Shown piece after piece: positions 55,217 to 64,000 of a stretch of DNA of 64,000 nt. Source of the DNA: Filosporella fistucella (taxonomy: Eukaryota > Ascomycota > Leotiomycetes > Helotiales). Positions within the stretch are counted from its first letter, which is position 1, and each line of letters begins with the position of its first letter. The notes beneath the pieces were generated by a model, which saw nothing but the letters and a program-made list of their open reading frames with translations, made no database searches and had not been told where the DNA came from. The stretch is from NCBI GenBank assembly GCA_030077755.1, contig JAQJZZ010000015.1, positions 248,001 through 312,000 of the forward strand, given 5' to 3'. Both the position numbers and the translations under genes were made by a program.

Positions 55217-56339
55217 TCAAACTCTCACCCCCCTAGTATCCAACCTCAAAACCTCTCCCTCCTCCGTAAAAACACCCGTCTGCCACTGCGTTCCACCCCC
55301 AGAACTAGTAACATACAAGCTCCCCCTCTTCAAATCCTCTTTACTCTTTCCAAACGCTACTGCCGTGAATCCAGGACTATGATTTTTCGCTACGATAGTG
55401 AGTTCTTTGTCTCCTGGTTTGCTGGGAGAGAGTTAGTGATCTGGATTTATAAGGAAAATAGGAATAGAGAGAATGTCAAAATACTAACCCATCCAAATAC
55501 CCCAACTCCCCACTCCCACTAACAACCCACAACTCTCCCTCCTTCCCAACCGTAAAATCATCAATCAGCAACCCCTCTCTCGTTCCCTTCCCTAGCCTCT
55601 CCACCTCTCCTCCCTTGAGCAAAACTCGATTAATAGTTCCCTCATTAGTATTCGTAAAATAAATCCATTTTCCCCACACCTTTACACCATTTATCCCTAA
55701 TTCCAATCCCCCTGTGCCTAGTAACGGAGCCATTTCTTCTTTCTTCATCCAAAGAGAATATTTTCCAGTGAATGGATTAAGACTCCAGATAAGACCGAGT
55801 AAGGAATCTGCGATAAGAAGGTCGTGGGTAGATGGATGTATCGTGACTCCGTTTAAAAAACCAGCTTCTTTCACATCTGCTATTTTGCTTATCTTAATAG
55901 CCTGTTTAATCTCTTTCGCTTGCTGGATGCCACAATCTCCTCCCTTCCCGATCTTGGGTAATTCAATGCTCCATACTGAGTAGCTACCAGGTGTAGAAAC
56001 ACCTGTAGCAAGACTGAAATTGCCACATGCTACTGCATATTTATTCTCTGCGTATTCGATGATTCCGAGACAGCCCTGGGTGGCGGGGATGGAGGCGAGA
56101 GTGAGGGGAGGGAAGGAAGATGTTGTTGATACGAGGGTGAGGGTTGGAGAGGAGAGGAGAGATGTAAGGGCTAAGTTGGAGGGGAGGATGAGGAGGTTCT
56201 CGAACCAGGTTGAAGGGAGGGAGGAGATGGTTTGGAAGGTTGGTGTGGTGGTGGAGTTTGACGGTGTCTGGGTAGGGTGTGTGGATGTGAGTTGGAGGAG
56301 GGGAAGGACAAGTAAGAGAGGAGAGAGTATGGATAACAT
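55217..56339 (-). CDS. Secreted SMP-30/gluconolactonase-like beta-propeller
   Basis: Exons 55489..56339 and 55217..55421 (intron 67 nt, GTTAGT...CCCAG) give 351 residues starting MLSILSPLLL, a signal peptide. The Thr/Ser-rich region (THPTQTPSNSTTTPT) follows. Propeller strands include FLNGVTIHPSTHDLLIADSL, LIWSLNPFTGKYSLWMKK and LELGINGVKVWGKWIYFTNT. The last blade reads PGFTAVAFGKSKEDLKRGSL then SSGGGTQW. The N..IH..S.. and NGV pattern is typical of SMP-30/gluconolactonase and strictosidine-synthase-like propellers. Substrate unknown. Codon use is normal and no oddity beyond the weak GTTAGT donor was seen. Confidence 0.8.
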
Positions 56340-57321
56340 ATTTACTTCGTTTCCTTGAGTTTTGAAAGAAAGGATGCTGAAATGAAGATCGTGGAGATAA
56401 TTCTGAGAAAATGAAGAGATAAGACACTTCTTATACCCCTCTCCTGTCACAATTCACTTCTTCACTCTCCCCCCAAGCACTCAATTCCACCCATAGACAG
56501 TGTTAATAACCACCAGCCCCAAAACGCATAATGAACCCTCCAAACACCTATCACCTAACCCCGACACCTCGACTCAGTTCAAAATGCAGCGCCATTACAA
56601 ATGCACCCTATCCACCTCTACCCCCTAACCACTTCCCCTCACCACTTCTCAGCCGCATAACACAAATCAAATCAAAGTCAATCAAACCAAGTAATCATAA
56701 CTTCCCACTCACTAATTACCACTATCAACCAGAATTCAAAAAAATACATTTCCCCTATTAGTCTAAGCGAGCTGCAGACCCACGTTACTTTCAACTATGC
56801 ATGCTTATTCAGCCTCTTCCCCTCCCTGGGAGGACAGAGGGCGGGAGTGCCTGCATAACTAGTGATGAATGGGTGATTATGTACAGGAGAGTGGGTAATA
56901 TGGATGTATGCTTAATAGTAAAGTGGGGTTCTATACGATTTGGAATGAGAGCTGGAGAGTTAAGAGATGTGATTTTGCTACAGAGGGGTATGAGAGAGTG
57001 TGCCGCTTGGCAGCCTCACCTTAGAATCTCAGAATTCGAATCGAGAGAAGGAATAGAGGAACTGATAAAATATCGACATTCAAACCAGAGCTTCTTGTTT
57101 CATTCATTCTATATACTATACAAAAGTCCTCCCCATTCCTCACGCCATGTACCATGCAATGCGATCGTTCCTCCACTCATTCGCTTGACACCCTGAAGCC
57201 GAAGCCAAGCCAAACCATGCAATTCATATCCACAATCATGACCATATCTCGTATGCCGTGCGTATGCGCTCGTCGTGCTCATATAATACAGTATCATTAA
57301 CCATCATTGCCTCGAAACCGC
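56340..57321. other. Intergenic region, AT- and C-rich tracts
   Basis: Between the SMP-30-like start and the NIPA stop. C-rich runs of CCCC-type patches at 56450-56660. No gene is supported. Confidence 0.5.
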
Positions 57322-59620
57322 TCAAATAAAAGCGCCACCCCTTCCTTTCCCAGGACCACGATATTCGTCGTCCTCGGGAGGCGGAGGTAATGCTCTCCCT
57401 GTGCCTTTATCACCCTTTGCTTTCCGTGCCATGGCTTCATAATATTCTTCTTCGTCGCTTCTGGCTTCTGGTTCTAGCTCCTTTTCACGTCTGGGAGGTG
57501 TTAGGTCTCTACGACCACCTGCTTGAGGACTTTGCCTCCGTTTATCATCGCCTAACCATTCCTCTTCCTCATCTTCTTCGTCGTAGCCAGGTAGAGGTGG
57601 CTCTTCTGTTCTTGTATCACCCTTGACTAATCCAAGTCTTTCCTCCTCTGTTGCACCCTTCACTGCAGGTGTGCTGCCCCTCCTGTTCCCCAGTCCTTTT
57701 CGGATCATCGGACTTCGAGATTGAGGTTGGTTCTCCTCAGGATTTTGAGCTTGTGATTGTCCTTTCCTGAACACATTCTGGAAGGAAAATTGTCTTCGAG
57801 CAGAGTGTGGAGGCGGTGTTGGGCCTACCGATGGATGTAAACTACTTCCTCTGCTTCCTGTCCGTTGGGAAGCATCATCAACTATAGTTATATGACGATC
57901 ACTAGGGCCACCTGGGTAATCTTTGTGATCTCTTAACGAGTCTGGAAGACCATATGCATGTTCCCCACCCTCCATTTCATGACCATAGTAGGCTGTGTCA
58001 TGAGGGTCATTCCCCTTGTATGCTGGAATAGATATCTCCGTTAAAGGAACTGGATGCATTGGACTTTGTACAGCAGGTTGATGTGTACTTCCTCTCGATC
58101 TTGGGCCAATCACCGATTTTGCCCTAGCGAAGAAGGACATTGTAGATGCCGTTGTTGGTCGATTCTCTTCATCATCTGAATCAGAATCGGATGGAAAATG
58201 TGACATTCCCCAAGGGGGATGCTGAACGGGTGTATGAACTTGGCGACTGGGTGTACCAGCTTGAACATGTGCACCATCAAAAGGTGGGAAAGGAGTCGTG
58301 TTCCCTCTCGATCTAGCGCTGTGCTGAGTTCCGAATGTCGTCCTACGCCTTCTGAGACCATCCCATTCGATGTGCTCGTTTTCTCCAATTGGCTCCAGAT
58401 CCTGTTGCTTCTCCTCGTGTAATCGTTTGGCTTCTTCCATTTCCCACTTTTGTCTAGCAGTTGAAAATCTTCTGACAATAGCTGCTGCTCCACGAATTGC
58501 ATCTGCCTTGGGTTCTGATTCTGGCTGTTCTTGTTCGGCAATTGTACGAACTTGATCCAAATCACCAGCAAAGACAGCCGTATCGGGTACATCCTTGGCA
58601 GACTTCGAAAGTTGTAGAAGGACGACTCCAGCGCAAATGACGAAGAACCCCATGACAACAGTCACAATCGAGGTGGCTGTACCTTTGAAACCTCTAAACA
58701 GAATGGCAGAAGTGACAATCGTGGAGCTCGTGAAGAAGACATAATATGTTGGAGTAACCAAGGCTGCATTGAACAAGTTTAGTGCTTTCTGAATAATATT
58801 AGCAGAGCTCAGCCTATACAACTCTCCCACTTACATTCAAATAGATAATCTCTGTGATTAGAGTCGTAATGACGAACACAAATAATACGTAGAGGAACCA
58901 TTGATCGTACTGCTTTGTACCACCAATTTGTGCAATGATAGCAGCACCCAAACCTTGGGTAGCAACCACACTCAAACCTCCAATCAAACTACAAATCGAC
59001 AAGTAGACCAACATGGACTTCTTCCCGTATCGTGGTCCAGCCCAGAGCGCAATGAATACACTCCCAATTATGACCACACCAGCGTATGACAAAAATCCAG
59101 GCGCAATAACAAAGTGTTGCATCTCCTGGATATTGGCCGCTGAAGATTCGGCTGGGGCGTTCATAACGATAACCACTGATCCAATAATACACAAGAAGCA
59201 TCCAATCTTTCCAACCATGCTCAATCGTTCTTTGAGGAATATCGCAGACAGAATAGCGGTAATAACCACTGACAAGGCTCCCATAGGTGTAACCAGAATG
59301 GCGTCGACGAAAGCATATGCAACAAAATTACATATCTCCCCAATAATCATCAATGTCATACCCGTCCACCAAAAAGCGTTCTTGAGGTATCCATATCCTT
59401 CACCAGCAACCTCATCATATTTCTCGTTCGCTCGTAACAGCCCAACCTTCTTCAGCACAAACGATATTCCAATGAATACTCCAGATGCTATAGCTAATGA
59501 TATGCCAATCGCTTTGTATATTGGAGGTCTAGTCTGTGTCGCAGGATCAGATGTGCTTGTCGAATTTGCTCGCGCGTACAGCAGATGCGCAGTCGCCAAC
59601 GCATGTCCTGCTTGATCCAT
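57322..59620 (-). CDS. NIPA-type (DUF803) magnesium transporter with long disordered C-terminal tail
   Basis: Exons 58835..59620 and 57322..58788 (46-nt intron) give 750 residues. Nine hydrophobic segments occupy about residues 35-335. Conserved blocks are SGVFIGISFVLKKVGLLRAN, YLKNAFWWTGMTLMIIGEIC, NFVAYAFVDAILVTPMGALS and LSAIFLKERLSMVGKIGCFL. These match the NIPA/DUF803 family of Mg2+ transporters, usually at plasma or endosomal membranes. The remaining roughly 410 residues form a low-complexity, Pro/Ser/Arg-rich, charged tail, including PPLPGYDEEDEEEEWLGDD and RALPPPPEDDEYRG. Such tails are found in many fungal members and may carry regulatory phosphorylation sites (inferred). It is intact; the start is the first ATG. 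Confidence 0.9.
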
Positions 59621-62384
59621 GACGGCGAATTGAGAGGCGTCAAACGCCTTATCGAAAATATTGAGAAGTCTGTCTCGCCGTTCAACAGCTCACCAGACTC
59701 TTATCGCAGTTTGTGGTGGATTTTCGTCGTCAATATTGTTTAGAAGATATGGATATCGGTTATGATGAGGACGGCATAAAGAGTCGAGGAAATATGTACT
59801 GGGTGGGTGTATATCGACAGGGAAAGTGTGCTGATGTTCGAATCAGACGTGAAGGCTCGGACTCGAAGTTCGTGGTGGTTGAGGTTACAGAGTCGAGGGT
59901 AGCTGGTAATTTCGAAACGGTTGCTGTGGGAGGGTGTGGATTGTTTGGGTTGGAGATGGGTTGAGGAGGGTGGATAAGAAGAGGCTGGGCAAAACAATTA
60001 ATTGTAGGCGCTTGCAGCAGAGTGAAGATTAGAAGGTTCTCAATTATGATTATGTGCAGAGCAGATAATATAAGGAGGATAACACTGTAGCGGAGTGTGA
60101 AATCTCTAAGGAGGAGAAGAAGCAAGCAAGCAATGGTGAGTTGTGAGGCAAGGCAAGGTGAGGTGGGTCTGAATTGGGAGGATTCAGTAGCGGGACCAGA
60201 CTCAAGCTGAAAGGCAGAAAAGGTAGGATCGATGTGGATTGCGATGCGAGAAGACTGTGAGTGAGGTGCAGTTGCTACGAGTACAAGTCTTCTACTCTAC
60301 TCCGTATGGAGTACGGGCTGAATTGGCCATGGTTGGTTGGTTCTGCACCCACTGAACCACTGCAGAATTGGCAGCTCAACCCTGTCTTTTGACTCGGCTG
60401 GCTGGAAATGCGTCGCAATCAAGTCAACAAGTGCACATACAACGAGGCTGTGCAGAATGAAAGTCACAAGTAAAACCACCGCCTTCAAGCCAGATACAAT
60501 GCAGTGGCGTATCGAATATTGACCGACTTGTGAAGATTCACTTGTATTTGCTGCAGCCCCGACTGCTTTTCTTGAAGCTGAGAGTTGAATTTCTAGACCG
60601 GTGCAGTAGAAGAATGGTTGGCATCTCCCGTGTGGATTTTGATTTCTCATTTCTCATTTCTGATTGTTGATTTTCTTGTTTTGATACCAGGATAAATATA
60701 TATTATTCTTATTCCGCATATCATCAAGGTTTTCTGCCCTGGACAGCAATTAAACTTTTCTAAGATCGACAAATAAGACTTTCAAATAGGATTTATTTCC
60801 GAAGTATGATTTCAAGTCCGAATAATCTCGGTGGCCGTTACCTTCTAGGTAGAGTTGATGTTGATAATAGCTGATATCATCTAGCCTGCTATTCCCACAT
60901 TCAACGGTCCAACCCACCATATGCACTGTGATGAGATGTCACTGTCGCAGTCCAAGATCTTCAAAAGTGACAACATGTGTCCATGATCCCAAACTTGGTT
61001 GACAGCCCAGAACCCCTGGTGCTTCACTCACGCCGTTGACGAAGGTTGCACCCAAAATAAACCCACATCGGCCCTGATTTGCGGAGAAGTTCCCCGATGG
61101 GCCTGTCTAAAGACTGCTAAAATGTCCCAGCAACGATGTCCTATCAAGCTACACCATCTCGAGACCATCGCCAGCGACAGGAACACAGGGACCAGACACA
61201 GTACGGGGCACTTCTTTACAGAGTAGTACAGTACTTGTCATGTGCATCGCACAATACCCAGGCACGAACCTACCATTTTGCATATTGGCATTCTTGATCA
61301 AACCCATCACCACAAAATATATCCTCTCCTTTCCTCTAACCTCACAATCCCGTCACACTCCCTCTCCCAAACACCACTCCCCTCCCTCCAAAAAAAATCC
61401 CATCCATTTCACCTCATCACCTCAACCCATAATCCCCTGAAACCCCAGATCACCTCAAGAACCCAACGAACACGCAATTACCCGCCACCTACCCAGCGCA
61501 TCTGCAACACCTACCGTTCGATCCCAAAAACAGATCTACCAACAACATGCCAGGTCTGCCCCAGATTCTATTCAACCAGGCGCCTTTCTCGTGATCGAGG
61601 GATTAAAGGCAAGCATCTCCATGTTTCGGCTGAGAGACCGTTACGGAATTTTGGAAGATGCATGAGTGAAGATGTCAACCAACAGCGCGTGCACTTACGA
61701 TTAAGGAATTGACAACTCTTGTGTTTCCTCGTTGTTTTGGTGCTGGAGATCAACGTGCTTCAAAGTGCTTGTGTGTCTTCAGGCTTCGCAAGGGTGAATG
61801 AGAACTGATTAGTAGAGTGGCTGAGTGACGTTTTTGTCTGACTTGCCACTGATTCTCCCTATTAAACTTTTGATTTCTATTCGTTATGAAGGCTTTGAGT
61901 TGGGAAATCTAAGACATGATAAGCACGCTTCCGATCATAGTCGAGAATGAGCCTCGTGGTTCGTATTGTGCGTCGACGGTAAGGTACTTTGTACACGGAG
62001 AGCCTGCCCATGTGAGGCTTCGGAGACTTTGATGTGAGGTAGGTGACAGTTTATGGAAGGATCATGCGGTTGAAGCTCAACATCATTTTGATCCTTTGTA
62101 TCACAAAATAATGTGACGAGTTTCTCTTGATATCTCGATTCTTGTCCACTCTTCGCATTCGCGTTCGTGTTACCTTTCGGCTCTGAATTCTACTTCCGTC
62201 TTCCACCTCAACGGCAGCTGACACACGTGATCGCGTATCTTGGCTGCACCTGCACCTTCAACTTCATGTCTTCTTTCAACATGCATCTTTCGTCAATTCG
62301 AATTGATTTCTGCTATCGTTTGTCATAAAACCATGCTCAAATCGCATATGAGATTTATACCAAGAAATAGTGTTCTTGAGCATC
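59621..62384. other. Longest gene-free stretch in the window (2.76 kb)
   Basis: Divergent upstream regions of the NIPA gene and the P450. Only short, domain-free open frames are present. The sequence is repeat-poor. There are small runs such as AAGCAAGCAAGCAA near 60121 and three TCTCATTTCTCATTTCTGATT-like units near 60645. Possible ncRNA cannot be excluded, but no RNA signature was seen. Confidence 0.45.
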
Positions 62385-64000
62385 ATGGCGGCAGTCACCA
62401 CTTGGCCAGATTCAATATCTGACACCTTGGCAAATCGGCCAATCCTCCTAGCTCTGGGAGTCATTACTATTCTACTCTTCATCAATTGGCAATTCAATTC
62501 TAATCCAATCGATCCAACTGAGCCACCAGTTCTATCTTCAAAGATCCCATTCGTTGGTCACCTGATCGGAATAGCACAGTATCAAGCAGACTACCTAGAT
62601 ATTGTCAGGTCAGCTCATGAAATTCTTTACCTAAACACCCACTAATACCAACCAGCAAAAGAACAAAATGGCCAATCTACGCACTCAAAGTCCTCACCGG
62701 GAAAATCTACGTGATCACCTCTCCGGAGCTTGTCCAAGCCGTTTTTAAGAACTCCAAAACACTATCTTTTGATCCAATTACCACAAGTGCATCGAAGAAC
62801 ATCTTTCTGATGACAGATAGACAAATAGAGCTACTTGCGCGTAAAGAGCCAGGTGATACAAGTACAGAAGAACATCCCCTGGCAAAAGAGACGTATGTAA
62901 TGATGCATAGAGTACTCCAAAATGAGGCTTCACTTGCGGAGATGGAATTCAAGGCTCTGAATCGATTTTCTTCGTTCTTGAATGAGATAAAAGATGAAGA
63001 AGATATTGAGTTACATAGCTGGATCCGTCATCGTCTTTCAATTGCGACTTCGGAGGCGTTGTATGGACCAAAGAATCCTATTACGGAGGATAATTCTCTG
63101 ATCCAGTCGCTCGAGTAAGTATATATCCTCACTCCAGCCTTTAACATTAAATATTCCTTCTAAACTCCACAGAACATTCACCTCCTCTATCGGCCTCCTT
63201 TACCTCAACATTCTCCCCTCTCTGACCTGCCCCTCCGGCCACCGTGCCAGAGCCGCCTTCACAAATGCATTCAAACGCTATTATGCACAAGATCATCATC
63301 TCGCTGCGGGTCCCCTCATTTTAGGGCGACATGAAGTCTTGACAAGAGGCGGCTATACACACGATGATCTAGCAATGTTCGATATAGGCATGTTGATGGG
63401 TGCAACTATGAATAGCATACCTGCTCTCTTCTGGCTCTTGACATTTATATATTCTTCTCCTTCTCTCCTCTCCTCGCTACGCTCTGAGCTTGGATCGGTT
63501 ACCACGTTTACCAGCAGCTCGAAGGGAATCAAAGAAGCGAGACTCGATACAGCTTTATTACAGCAAAAATGTCCTACGTTAGTAGCAACCTGGAAAGAAA
63601 CACTCAGGCTTAGAGGAGCAGGTATATCGACCAGAATGGTGACAGAGGATGTGCTGTTGGATGGTAAATGGAAATTGAAAAAGGGATGTGTAATTCAGAT
63701 GCCCGGCTGGATTATGCATACCGATGAAAAGACCTGGAGTCCTATTTCTCCTTCTTCAACCATTTCCACACCAACCTTAACCCCAACAACAAACTCCAAC
63801 GAAGCTCAAAAATTCAACCCCTCCAACTTCCTCTCTCCAGACCCAACTCTCAGCAAACCCCTCCTCAAAGCCCGTCAGAAATCATACGTCCCATTCGGTG
63901 GAGGAACAGTTCTCTGTCCTGGTCGATATTTCGCCAGTAATGAGATAATGGGAATAGCAGGAATGATTATATCTTCTTTTGATTTACTTCCTATAGCCGA
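62385..64000 (+). CDS. Cytochrome P450, 3' end outside window
   Basis: Exons 62385..62608, 62656..63114 and 63173 to the window end; 503 residues visible. An N-terminal membrane anchor (ILLALGVITILLFINW) precedes the globular part. The I-helix region is MGATMNSIPALFW, the ExxR helix is ETLRLRG (about residue 369) and the haem-binding loop is FGGGTVLCPGRYFA with Cys near 476. The layout and IH motif resemble the fungal P450s related to CYP7/CYP8 (sterol hydroxylase/prostacyclin synthase-like). The N-side is a usual ER-anchored type. Substrate is not predictable; no cluster genes are visible on this side. It is truncated after DLLPIA, likely a few dozen residues from the end. Confidence 0.9.

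Noticed and set aside
60297..60650. 117-codon minus-strand open frame with one hydrophobic segment
   Set aside because: Only weak coding signals and no family match; a single hydrophobic run is not enough.
62370..62384. Upstream non-ATG start for the P450
   Set aside because: The ATG at 62385 has a good context and gives a normal P450 anchor.

Overview
This window is nuclear DNA from a filamentous ascomycete (Pezizomycotina). Genes are separated by 0.3-2.7 kb. They are interrupted by short GT-AG introns of mostly 44-76 nt, and the protein families are typical of such fungi: HET, fungal rhodopsin/Pth11-like, 2EXR, Vps62, DUF3445, AA9 and GH12. A plant-associated or saprotrophic member of the Leotiomycetes is my best guess, but that is an inference from gene content only.

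Layout. 1-5.6 kb: a truncated short-chain dehydrogenase (-), a CBM1 secreted protein (+) and the ER mannosyltransferase ALG9 (-). 6-10.7 kb: NAF1, head-to-head with ALG9, then a DUF3445 (haem-dependent N-demethylase-like) membrane protein. 10.7-15.4 kb: mostly empty DNA around an Mpv17/Sym1 gene, with homopolymer and microsatellite tracts. 15.4-24.5 kb: a ten-exon secreted quinoprotein-like protein, a manganese-type CDF transporter and a Fet4-type iron permease. 26-32 kb: a HET-domain gene, a Vps62-family gene and a small putative ABM-like gene. 33.2-35.4 kb: an amino acid permease. 36-42 kb: two 2EXR-family genes, one apparently broken, flanking a Cys-rich hypothetical gene and a GH12 endoglucanase. 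42-43 kb: an AA9 LPMO. 43.7-47.2 kb: an MFS transporter and an alpha/beta hydrolase. 49.3-54.1 kb: a fungal rhodopsin-type membrane protein and a long ankyrin-repeat protein, followed by a decayed tandem-repeat (TPR-like) relic. 55.2-59.6 kb: a secreted SMP-30-like propeller and a NIPA-type magnesium transporter with a long disordered tail. 62.4 kb to the end: a cytochrome P450 cut off by the window edge.

How the genes relate. There is no classical biosynthetic cluster. One theme is secreted lignocellulose attack: the CBM1 protein, GH12 and AA9, perhaps with the quinoprotein as a redox protein. Another is membrane transport: Mn, Fe and Mg, amino acids and MFS. A third is fungal self/non-self or environmental sensing: HET, ankyrin, a TPR relic and rhodopsin/Pth11-like.

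The most unusual signal is that several otherwise well-conserved genes (CBM1 protein, AA9 LPMO, rhodopsin-like, second 2EXR) each carry a reading-frame discontinuity, at or near an exon junction in the first two. Single-copy housekeeping genes beside them splice cleanly. All splice sites were placed by eye from consensus and frame, so exon ends are models.
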